Shown piece after piece: positions 27,206 to 34,339 of a stretch of 41,921 nt of DNA. The notes beneath the pieces were generated by a model, which searched no databases, had not been told where the DNA came from, and saw only the letters and a program-made list of their open reading frames with translations. The DNA lies in assembly GCF_016469035.1 (NCBI RefSeq), contig NZ_JAEHJZ010000022.1:1-41921 (forward strand). The letters are read 5' to 3'. A program made the position numbers and the translations under genes. Within the stretch, counting starts at the first letter, position 1. Each line of letters begins with the position of its first letter. The DNA is from Gelidibacter salicanalis (lineage in GTDB: Bacteria; Bacteroidota; Bacteroidia; Flavobacteriales; Flavobacteriaceae).

Positions 27206-28405
27206 ATGGAAACAAATAAACAGCAATTATATATTGTTAAAAATCCCAAAAAGAAAACAATTTTCGATTATGCGATCGACTATCTATATGGAAAATATGA
27301 TATCCTCTATAATGAGATCTCACACGATTTTCAGATATCGTTAAAAGGTCATAAAGAATGGAATTACATCAATTTGAATTCTTTGATCATCGAACTGAAC
27401 AAAGCAGGTGTTGAGATCAATCCTGCCAAGCTTGAAATACTCATAAAGTCCGAGCTTATTAAAAAATACAATCCCATTCAGGAGTATTTTAAGTCGCTGC
27501 CAAAGTGGGACGGAGTGGACCATATTTCAAAATTAGCGTCCTATTTGCCCATCTACGAACCTGAGGTCTTTCTGTATCACTTTAAAAAATGGTTGGTAAG
27601 ATCCATAAAGTGTGCTTTGGAACCTGGTTACTTCAATAAGCAGGCGCTTATTATAAGCCATAAAGGACAGAGCTCAGGGAAATCTACTTGGTGCCGATTT
27701 TTATGCCCACCGGAACTTGCAGAATATATGGCCGAGGACATCAGCAATGATAAAGATGCCAGAATTCAGTTATGTCGGAATTTTTTATACAATCTGGATG
27801 AATTGGCCGTGCTTTCAAAAAAGGATGTCAACGCCCTGAAAGCTTTTTTCTCCAAGACCTTTATTAATGAACGTTTACCCTACGATCGGAAAAACACCAC
27901 ATTGCCCAGAATCTGTTCATTTATGGGTTCCACCAATATGTCTTCGTTTCTAAATGATGAAACAGGATCGGTAAGATGGCTTTGTTTTGAATTAAAGGAC
28001 GTGATCGATTTCTCCTATTCCAATGAAGTAAATATAAAGAACGTATGGACTCAGGCGTACCATCTTGCATACATTGATAAAACCTTTAATCCTGAACTCT
28101 CCGCAAAAGATGTGAACGAAAATGAAGAGCGCAACAAACGGTATACAAAACTGACTTCCGAACAGGAGATGGTTGCCAAGTATTACGAAAGCTCCGACGA
28201 CATTGAAGATTTTGTGACGGCCACAGATGTTATGGTTGCCTTGTCCTGTCTCAACGTGCGGTTGAACCACATCAATCTTGGAAGGGCACTCTCTGGCTTT
28301 AACTTTCAAAAAGTCAAACATCCCCAAAGACAGGTGTACGGTTATTTGGCAAAAGCGATTTTTAAAAACAGCCCTTGGGAACTGGAAGTACCAAAAAAAC
28401 TATAA
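27206..28405 (+). CDS. VapE-type superfamily 3-like helicase/ATPase of a mobile element
   Basis: A 399-residue protein of the virulence-associated E (VapE) family. Residues about 1-85 form an N-terminal domain, then comes EYFKSLPKWDGVDHISKLASY, the usual lead-in to the family. The ATPase core has Walker A GQSSGKST (154-161), an acidic Walker-B-like YNLDELAVLSKKD, and the NDETGSVRWLCFEL segment near 255 typical of VapE. Phage- and island-borne VapE proteins work with a primase to replicate the excised element. Here the primase gene lies 216 bp downstream, across a repeat cluster. The protein appears intact. Confidence 0.88.
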   Translation: METNKQQLYIVKNPKKKTIFDYAIDYLYGKYDILYNEISHDFQISLKGHKEWNYINLNSLIIELNKAGVEINPAKLEILIKSELIKKYNPIQEYFKSLPKWDGVDHISKLASYLPIYEPEVFLYHFKKWLVRSIKCALEPGYFNKQALIISHKGQSSGKSTWCRFLCPPELAEYMAEDISNDKDARIQLCRNFLYNLDELAVLSKKDVNALKAFFSKTFINERLPYDRKNTTLPRICSFMGSTNMSSFLNDETGSVRWLCFELKDVIDFSYSNEVNIKNVWTQAYHLAYIDKTFNPELSAKDVNENEERNKRYTKLTSEQEMVAKYYESSDDIEDFVTATDVMVALSCLNVRLNHINLGRALSGFNFQKVKHPQRQVYGYLAKAIFKNSPWELEVPKKL

Positions 28406-28412
28406 AACAACC

Positions 28413-28594
28413 TACCTACTTACCTAATGGTTCTAATGCCCAAAGAATGCTTGGGTTTATTTAGGTAAGATCATTTAAAAAGAAGTTACCTCAATCCTAC
28501 CTAACGACCTCAATAGGTAAGTTAGGTAACATAAAAAGGAACTTACCTTTTGTTATATGCCTTATGATTACTGGCATAGGTAACTAGGTAGGTA
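28413..28594. repeat. cluster of nine TAGGTA/TACCTA hexamers (iteron-like)
   Basis: Exact TACCTA at 28413, 28421 and 28498; exact TAGGTA at 28462, 28514, 28523, 28577, 28585 and 28589; near copies at 28487 and 28544. Several are 8-9 bp apart. TTACCTAA (28420-28427) and TTAGGTAA (28461-28468) form an 8-bp inverted repeat around the CCCAA/TTGGG hairpin (28439-28455), and TATGCC/GGCATA (28556-28578) forms another hairpin. It fills the gap between helicase and primase genes, a natural place for a replication origin or a strong operator. Confidence 0.8.
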
Positions 28595-28621
28595 AATACT
28601 AACTTATAAAAGAAGAAGCTG

Positions 28622-29476
28622 ATGAAAAGAAAAATAAACTGTGAAAGAGCCCGAGCTTTTCCCATCGAAAAGGCGCTGGCAAAACTCGGGCACTTTCCCG
28701 TAAAAACAGCGGAAAAAGAAGCTAGGTTTCTGAGTCCTTTCAGGTCAGAAGCCCAAGCCTCTTTTAAAGTCTCCAGAACCATGAACCGATGGTACGACCA
28801 TGGAGAAGGAATGGGAGGCAATGTGATTGATTTGGTCTGTAGGATTTTGAATTGTTCGGTGAAAGAAGCTCTGGCGTATTTGAATCAAGATTGGCCTTCT
28901 TTTTCTTTTCAACAGCAACAAAATTTCAACACGAATGACATTGGGATAACCACCACTAAAATTCAGAACATCAAACACCCGGCATTGATCCAGTATTTGA
29001 ATCTGAGAGGGATTCCATTACATATTGCCGATACCTATTGCCATGAAGTGTGGTACAGTTTTAAGAACTCTAAATTTTTTGCGATTGGGTTACGGAACAA
29101 TAAGAACGGGTGGGAATTGCGCAATAAGATTTTTAAGAATGGATGTAGCCCTAAATCCTATACCTATCTCCAAAAGAACAATATGCAGCTTGTCATTTTA
29201 GAAGGGATGTTTGATTTGCTATCCCTGGCCGTAATGAATGAAACTTTGATAAACGTTTCAGATATTTTAGTTTTGAACTCCCTTGCGTTTATCAGAGATA
29301 TTGAGGTGCATATTTCAAGTTATGAATTTGTACATCTCTATTTAGATAACGATGAAGCGGGAAAAAAGGCAGCACTTTATTTGACAAACAAATACGGCCA
29401 TGTTCTGGATGGAAGTTACGGTTATAAAGACCATAAGGATTTAAACGACTTTTTGTGCCATGAGAGAAAAGAATGA
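28622..29476 (+). CDS. toprim-domain DNA primase of the mobile element
   Basis: A 284-residue primase-like protein. The N-terminal 90 residues have the fold pattern of the CHC2 zinc domain (FLSPFRSEAQASFKVSRTMNRWYDHGEGMGGNVIDLV), but the zinc-binding cysteines of classic DnaG are not there, as is common in mobile-element versions. The toprim domain shows VILEGMFDLLSLAV near residue 188 and the acidic motif VHLYLDNDEAGKKAA near 240, which bind the metal for primer synthesis. Partner of the VapE helicase for replication of the element. The MobC-like gene overlaps its end by 17 nt, which shows a shared transcript. Confidence 0.88.
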   Translation: MKRKINCERARAFPIEKALAKLGHFPVKTAEKEARFLSPFRSEAQASFKVSRTMNRWYDHGEGMGGNVIDLVCRILNCSVKEALAYLNQDWPSFSFQQQQNFNTNDIGITTTKIQNIKHPALIQYLNLRGIPLHIADTYCHEVWYSFKNSKFFAIGLRNNKNGWELRNKIFKNGCSPKSYTYLQKNNMQLVILEGMFDLLSLAVMNETLINVSDILVLNSLAFIRDIEVHISSYEFVHLYLDNDEAGKKAALYLTNKYGHVLDGSYGYKDHKDLNDFLCHERKE

Positions 29477-29864
29477 AATTGAACGGGACAAGAAACAGCA
29501 GCAGGTTCTAAAGATTCCTGCCCAATTACTCAAATATTCTGAAAGTGTGGAATTGGATATGGAAACGGATGCCAATGGAATGGGAATTATTCTGGGTAGG
29601 AATTCGAGATGTGTGTCTGTGGACACATTCTCGTTTGCTCCCGATGGTCGCAAAGAAAAAAAAAGAGTGTTTAAGGGGAAAAGTGATCTGGTCAAGTTCA
29701 GATGTTCCATCTACGAAAAGAAGCTCTTGAATATTAAGTCAGCAGCCTCAGGATTGAGCCTTAGCGAATATATCCGGCGTACCGTTTTTGAAAAGAAAAT
29801 TACCGAACGGTTTAGCAAGAGGGTAACGGGCAGAGCCACGTTACATATTCCTTTTAGTTTATAA
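29460..29864 (+). CDS. MobC-like relaxosome accessory protein, probably shortened
   Basis: A 134-residue protein whose start overlaps the primase gene by 17 nt. Residues about 88-120 (VKFRCSIYEKKLLNIKSAAS then GLSLSEYIRRTVFEKKI) are the ribbon-helix-helix region of MobC/NikA-like mobilization proteins, which bind oriT next to the relaxase. Normal relatives go on for about 50 more residues with a KYHxNF motif; here the frame runs into TERFSKRVTGRATLHIPFSL and stops, so the end is probably altered. The N-terminal 85 residues are polar and not recognised. A terminator hairpin follows directly after the stop. Confidence 0.7.
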   Translation: MREKNEIERDKKQQQVLKIPAQLLKYSESVELDMETDANGMGIILGRNSRCVSVDTFSFAPDGRKEKKRVFKGKSDLVKFRCSIYEKKLLNIKSAASGLSLSEYIRRTVFEKKITERFSKRVTGRATLHIPFSL

Positions 29865-29868
29865 ATAA

Positions 29869-29894
29869 TTGATTTTCAATTACTTGAAAATTAA
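29869..29894 (+). terminator. hairpin with T-run after the MobC-like gene
   Basis: TTGATTTTCAA and TTGAAAATTAA pair over 11 bp (one G-U) around TTAC, followed by TTGATTTTTTAG, 4 nt after the stop codon. It fits an intrinsic terminator. Confidence 0.6.
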
Positions 29895-29915
29895 TTGATT
29901 TTTTAGATTTCATCA

Positions 29916-29969
29916 ATTTGCGTCAAATGCCCCGAAACCACCTGTAAACTGGGATGGATTTACGTCAAA
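29916..29969 (+). repeat. direct repeat ATTTrCGTCAAA, candidate oriT region
   Basis: ATTTGCGTCAAA (29916-29927) and ATTTACGTCAAA (29958-29969) lie 42 bp apart between the MobC-like and BfmA/BtgA genes. The C-rich stretch between them and the position inside the mob block make it a possible transfer origin, without direct proof. Confidence 0.3.
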
Positions 29970-29990
29970 CACACAAAAAAGCGAAAGAAA

Positions 29991-30389
29991 ATGGATTCAT
30001 TCATCACCATCAGGTTCAAAAGGAAAACTGCCAAACGTTTTCAGGAATTTTCAAAAAAACACTTCAAGACACATACGGAAACGATGGAAGCCATTCTTGA
30101 CTTTTTCTTCTATAACGAGATATCACCAAAAGAAAAATTAGGTCCGACAGGGAGAACCATCGAAGCCAAGTTGCTTAAAAGAATCAATGCAGTAATCGCT
30201 ATAATAAGGGATGTTGAAAAGACCCAAACCAAGCCTACGGTTGCAATGATTCAATCCCTTTTTGAGACAGAACAGCCAAACAAAAAACCTTTGATAGTGG
30301 AAAAGAAATATGCCGAGGAAAAAAAGGAAGTTCACTTTCGCGAAATCGAGTCTACGAGATTCACGACCAAAGGGAGAGCGAAGCGGTAA
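29991..30389 (+). CDS. BfmA/BtgA family mobilization protein
   Basis: A 132-residue protein starting MDSFITIRFKRKTAKRFQEF and containing HTETMEAILDFFFYNEISP and KRINAVIAIIRDVEKTQTKP. This is the pattern of BfmA/BtgA proteins of Bacteroides mobilizable plasmids and transposons, DNA-binding partners of the relaxase with a ribbon-helix-helix-like start. The C-terminal third is charged and not conserved. It precedes the relaxase remnant by 37 bp, the normal order for this mobilization system. Confidence 0.85.
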   Translation: MDSFITIRFKRKTAKRFQEFSKKHFKTHTETMEAILDFFFYNEISPKEKLGPTGRTIEAKLLKRINAVIAIIRDVEKTQTKPTVAMIQSLFETEQPNKKPLIVEKKYAEEKKEVHFREIESTRFTTKGRAKR

Positions 30390-30426
30390 AAGCAAAATCT
30401 CAAAAATGAACTTTAAATTATAGGTA

Positions 30427-31017
30427 ATGTACCTCACGATCACAGCTCAAAAAATGGGAGGCAATTATTCTAAAAGTTCGACTGATTTTGTTGGCTATCT
30501 GGAGAAGGAAAACCAAGGCTTGGAGCAACAGGAAAAGGAACATTTCTTTAACCAATATGGCGAGGGCATTTTAGGGGAGGAAGTGGTCAGGGAAATTGAT
30601 GGCAATACTGCAAAACTTGAAAAGCACGAACCACGGTTTTATTCTATTACCGTAGACTCCTCAAAATACGAACTGAAACGGTTGCAGGACCATAGCGAGG
30701 ATCTATAAAAATACACCCGTGAGATTATGAAGGATTGTGTGGCTTCGTTTAATCGTGAAATCAATGGACGACCCATTACCATCGATGATATAAAATACTA
30801 TGTAAAAATTGAACATCAACGAACCTTCAAGGGAATGGACTTTCAGATTAAAGAAAACCAACCGTATGCCCCTAAAGCACTTCTGACACATCCCAGATGT
30901 CAGGTTTTAAAACGATGTCGCACTTTTCGAGATCCTTCAAAAACCGATATGGGTTTTCTCCAAGTGAGCTCCGTAAAAATTGATTTTTCAAAGACATATA
31001 GTATTGACTACAAGTAA
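30427..31017 (+). pseudogene. broken relaxase (MobB/DUF5712 family)
   Basis: The frame starts MYLTITAQKMGGNYSKSSTD and shows the N-terminal relaxase pattern (FVGYLEKENQGL, EHFFNQYGEGI, NTAKLEKHEPRFYSITVDSS). It is cut by an in-frame TAA at 30706-30708 after QDHSEDL and continues in the same frame with KYTREIMKDCVASFNREINGR and KIEHQRTFKGMDFQIKENQPYA. Relatives have Lys at the stop position, so a single AAA to TAA change explains it. After about 30870 the sequence no longer looks like a relaxase and ends at 31017; the C-terminal region with the HxH metal motif is missing. The element could therefore only move with a relaxase supplied from elsewhere. Confidence 0.85.
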
Positions 31018-31095
31018 ATTAATCCCGATTAGGCAAATAATACTCCTTTAAGATCAAATGTAAGTAACGACCTTTACCATATCAAATCAAATGAT

Positions 31096-31548
31096 ATGAA
31101 AGTGCCAAGATCTTTCCTGAAAAATATACCGCCGGTGGTCAGTTTGCTGTTCATCCTGTTGTTCGTGTATGCAGGGATGAGTAAACTCTTGGATTTTGAA
31201 ACCTTTCAAGCACAATTGGAGCAATTTTTATTTTTTGGTGGGTTTGTAGCCTGGGTATCTCATGGGGTAATTCTCTTAGAACTGCTGATCGCGGGTTTGT
31301 TATGTTTTGGAAAGACCCGCCTTTTGGGTTTCTATCTCTCCTTTTTCCTGATACTCCTGTTTACCGCATATATCCTTACCATAATAAATCTTGCTGCCAA
31401 TGTCCCCTGTTCCTGCGGTGGCGTATTGGACGCGTTGGGGTGGAAGGAGCATTTGATTTTTAATGTTTTTTTTATTGGGCAGGACTTGATTGGAATTCTA
31501 ATAGAAAGGAACCGGAAACATGATTTCAATTACAAAAATACTACGTAG
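31096..31548 (+). CDS. MauE/DoxX-family redox membrane protein
   Basis: A 150-residue inner-membrane protein with four hydrophobic segments (about 13-30, 47-70, 76-98, 118-136). The motif NVPCSCGG (Cys105, Cys107) is the hallmark of the MauE group; MauE of methylotrophs is needed for correct disulfide formation in the periplasmic methylamine dehydrogenase small subunit. It is followed 62 bp later by a small exported two-cysteine protein in the same direction. The pairing suggests that it handles the disulfide state of that peptide or of its partners. It is the first gene after the broken relaxase, and no clear promoter box was seen before it. Confidence 0.88.
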   Translation: MKVPRSFLKNIPPVVSLLFILLFVYAGMSKLLDFETFQAQLEQFLFFGGFVAWVSHGVILLELLIAGLLCFGKTRLLGFYLSFFLILLFTAYILTIINLAANVPCSCGGVLDALGWKEHLIFNVFFIGQDLIGILIERNRKHDFNYKNTT

Positions 31549-31610
31549 TGACAGGGGAAGATCGAAAACCTGAACAATAGAGTAGATCATAATTTATAAA
31601 TTTAAATATT

Positions 31611-31859
31611 ATGAAAACAAAAGTTTTTAAATCCGTATTGCCAATTATTGCAGTAGTTTTTGCAATGGGATTGGCATTTGCAACAGAGACTACAAATAGT
31701 AGCCCTGCTTTTTACGATGATCCTGCAATTCCTGGTGTTCAGCGATTGACAGGGGGTACAGATTGTCCTACAGTTGGACAAATTCCTTGTATGTACCAAG
31801 ACTTTCAATTATTTGCAGATGAGGATCTGTCTACACCCTTATTTATTAAAAAACAATAA
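31611..31859 (+). CDS. small secreted two-cysteine protein (DUF6520-like)
   Basis: An 82-residue protein with the start MKTKVFKSVLPIIAVVFAMG and a likely signal peptide cut after LAFA (residue 24). The mature part is about 58 residues, acidic, and holds two cysteines seven residues apart (Cys52 in TDCPTVGQ, Cys60 in IPCMYQDF). This is the layout of the DUF6520 family of Bacteroidota: short exported peptides with an almost fixed signal sequence and a variable Cys-containing tail, often beside MauE genes. Function unknown. The two cysteines, the MauE-like gene upstream and the convergent SusCD-protease operon suggest a secreted, oxidised peptide. A bidirectional terminator follows. Confidence 0.8.
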   Translation: MKTKVFKSVLPIIAVVFAMGLAFATETTNSSPAFYDDPAIPGVQRLTGGTDCPTVGQIPCMYQDFQLFADEDLSTPLFIKKQ

Positions 31860-31880
31860 GAGGTGATTGAAGTTTTGATG

Positions 31881-31906
31881 AAAAGGTGTCACAGTTGACA
31901 CCTTTT
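31881..31906. terminator. bidirectional terminator between the peptide gene and the protease operon
   Basis: AAAAGGTGTCA (31881-31891), loop CAGT, TGACACCTTTT (31896-31906): an 11-bp perfect stem with A-run before and T-run after, so it works in both directions. It lies in the 73-bp gap between two converging genes. Confidence 0.8.
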
Positions 31907-31932
31907 CTGCTATCTAATAGTTATCTTGTGTT

Positions 31933-34251
31933 TTAATGAATGCCATCCATCTGGTGTAATAGCAGTTTTAAATGACCCGAGGTTTCAGGGTCCATCTTTT
32001 TCTTTACCTGTTTTGTCAGTTCTTTTTTAAGGATTACTAAATTATTCATAAACAGACTTTTGGAGCGACCATCATACATGGTGTTTCCCACAGCATTTAA
32101 TGTTCCTCCCTTTTGGGAAATCGCTTCCATTAACGCATCAATATATATGCGTTGTATTTCCTGTTTTCGAGAATTTACTTTGGGTATAGGTGTATTTAGT
32201 TCCGCAAACAGACCCGATTGTAATGTGGTCAACATTTGATGTGATATGCCCTTATAGTCGGTATGGAACTCCATCCTTCCAAATCGTTTCATTCTGCGTT
32301 GGCTTATGAGTTCAAATAACACTAATTTTTGATATTCCATAAGCTGATCTCGATACGTCGAATATTTGAATGTATCAGAAAATGATGGATTGACCAACCA
32401 TTCAGGTGCGGAAAACGCATGTTTGATCAGGAAGGTCATCGCTTCCTCCTGAACAATGCGGGGAATGGGGGTATATACACCGCCTAGTTGGGATGGGCAT
32501 TTATATTGAATTTGGTAACCACCGATTAAGGACATCACATGTTCCATTTGCTTATACCAATAGGTCAGAATTTGTCCGTAAAGTCGTTCTATAAGCGCAT
32601 AATCTTTTTGGTTCTGGTTGACGATGGGCAATAGTTCAATCACCCTTTTTAGATTGGCTAATCCTAGCACGGTGCTTTTTATGGGATCATTATTTTCAAC
32701 AACTTCATTTGTAGATCCTGGTCCAATTTGTTCGTAAACAGGTATGTTGTATCTATACCAGGCTACTGAATCTTGTTCCCTAACCATCGCTTCTAAAGCA
32801 GTGCCTTCAACATCAGGGGTTGTGTCGTCATATGGTGTGTAGGCCCATCGAATACTGTACAAATCAGTTGGACCAACTTTTTGAAGTAGTAGTGATGCCG
32901 GGATATGATCTGTTGGTTGAGGAAGGTTGTTATTCCTGGCATAGGTCATGATGCTAGGGGTGTGACCCATGGTCTTTAACCATTCGGCATCACGCATTTT
33001 CTCGAAGGGATAGGCATACTCTCCATAATGGCCATCTCTTAAACCAAAAGCATGGCCTGCCTCATGTGCAACCAGAGATTGGATCAATGCTCCCGTTAAT
33101 TCATCGGGAAAAGGATAGTGCAGGGTGCGGTCATCCAAGGGAGCACAACTTACAAAATACCTATCCATTAAACTTAAATAGGATGCACCGATGAATAGAT
33201 CTGATTTTAAAATTTCACCGGATCTTAGATCCACTATCGTCATTACAGTGCCTCCTTCGGCATCTTCAAATCCTCTAACATCGCGTTGATCTCCCCATCT
33301 CACCATAGAACTGTTGACACTGTTAAAATGTAAATCTGAATCCCCATGGGAGACCTCTTTTACCACAAGGGCATTTTTAAAACCTGCTGCTTCAAATGCT
33401 GGCAACCATTCCAAAATGCCAGCTTTCACATAAGGTGTCCACTTTTTTGGGATGTCCATTGGTAAAAAAAAGGTTATTGGTTTGATGGGTTCACTCATTG
33501 GCAGATCACTATCTTTTTTTTCCAAGCGCCATCTGGTAATATTTGCGAGCGGACTTTCTGGTTTATAATTAATGGTACTGGAACTGGATTGATCTTCGCT
33601 GCCAAACCCCATACGATGGTCAAATAGCCTGGGTGTCATTGGTTTGGGCAGAAGATAAACACTAAAGTCAACCGATGAAGACCAAGTTTCACCATTTTCT
33701 GAACTTACCTGCAGAGTCCTTACAATAATTTCGTTTGGAAGATATTTGACATCAGTTATACGCGAATGTTCCTTTAGAGCTCTCAATTCAGAAAAGAGGT
33801 TCCATTTGGCTATTGTATGATCTGTAAACAGGTCAGTGGCATTAATCCAAATATTTTGGTCGGTCCGCTTTTCCTTTAAGATTGGAAATATGGATATAAT
33901 CTTTTGGCTCAAGGGTTGGTCTTTCTCAACGGGAATGATGACCCCTGACGAGGATTGGACAGTAGAGGAAGATTCCAGAAAAATCCGATTATCATGGATC
34001 TTCCAGACGATGTTCTTAAACTCAATGCTAAGGCCATCAAAGTGATTGACCAACAGCATGGGCTGGTTGAGCATTGCTACAGGTATTCCAAAATAGAGTT
34101 TGTCATTTTCTAGGGATGCGCTGATGAAATTGGAATCAAAGGTCTTTTCCGTTTCTAAACGCTCACTGATAGCTTCAAGCTGTGTTACTTTAGGTATGCT
34201 AAAACTTTTGAATTGTATCAGCATACAGAATATTAATACATACAATCTCAT
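31933..34251 (-). CDS. exported zinc-dependent metalloprotease (DUF4953/DUF5117-type metzincin)
   Basis: A 772-residue exported protein with signal peptide (residues about 3-18, ending FSIP). The N-terminal 230 residues are the beta-rich part found before these proteases; the catalytic part starts near ITFFLPMDIPKKWTPYVKAG. The zinc site is HEAGHAFGLRD (His396, Glu397, His400, Asp406) and the Met-turn is SIMTYARN (Met435), so this is a metzincin. The third ligand position holds Asp where DUF4953 relatives normally have His; some metzincins do use Asp there. Last gene of the susC-susD-protease operon, 88 nt after susD. Probably periplasmic or at the surface, cutting a peptide that SusCD handles. 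Confidence 0.85.
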   Translation of the reverse strand: MRLYVLIFCMLIQFKSFSIPKVTQLEAISERLETEKTFDSNFISASLENDKLYFGIPVAMLNQPMLLVNHFDGLSIEFKNIVWKIHDNRIFLESSSTVQSSSGVIIPVEKDQPLSQKIISIFPILKEKRTDQNIWINATDLFTDHTIAKWNLFSELRALKEHSRITDVKYLPNEIIVRTLQVSSENGETWSSSVDFSVYLLPKPMTPRLFDHRMGFGSEDQSSSSTINYKPESPLANITRWRLEKKDSDLPMSEPIKPITFFLPMDIPKKWTPYVKAGILEWLPAFEAAGFKNALVVKEVSHGDSDLHFNSVNSSMVRWGDQRDVRGFEDAEGGTVMTIVDLRSGEILKSDLFIGASYLSLMDRYFVSCAPLDDRTLHYPFPDELTGALIQSLVAHEAGHAFGLRDGHYGEYAYPFEKMRDAEWLKTMGHTPSIMTYARNNNLPQPTDHIPASLLLQKVGPTDLYSIRWAYTPYDDTTPDVEGTALEAMVREQDSVAWYRYNIPVYEQIGPGSTNEVVENNDPIKSTVLGLANLKRVIELLPIVNQNQKDYALIERLYGQILTYWYKQMEHVMSLIGGYQIQYKCPSQLGGVYTPIPRIVQEEAMTFLIKHAFSAPEWLVNPSFSDTFKYSTYRDQLMEYQKLVLFELISQRRMKRFGRMEFHTDYKGISHQMLTTLQSGLFAELNTPIPKVNSRKQEIQRIYIDALMEAISQKGGTLNAVGNTMYDGRSKSLFMNNLVILKKELTKQVKKKMDPETSGHLKLLLHQMDGIH

Positions 34252-34339
34252 TTTTATTGCGGTTTTATTTGGTAAAGAAGGATGATAGGCAGGGGATTCC
34301 TTTCAATTACAGAATGCCAAGCCCAATTTTAAAAGTCAA

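Larger units (their letters stand above)
21601..31040 (+). mobile_element. decaying mobilizable genomic island at the 3' end of mnmE
   Basis: Between mnmE and the MauE gene lie a tyrosine integrase, an excisionase-like HTH gene, a VapE helicase, a toprim primase, a MobC-like gene, a BfmA/BtgA gene and a relaxase, the usual set of a Bacteroidota mobilizable element, plus toxin-antitoxin remnants and one large hydrolase as cargo. The left end follows from the integrase next to mnmE. The right end is uncertain: the 9-bp GGCAAATAA of the mnmE end (21592-21600) recurs at 31032-31040 after the broken relaxase, but 9 bp could be chance, and the island may extend further right to include the SusCD module. 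Confidence 0.55.

Noticed and set aside
28413-28594. CRISPR array
   Set aside because: The repeats are hexamers in both orientations with irregular short spacing; no repeat-spacer pattern and no cas genes.
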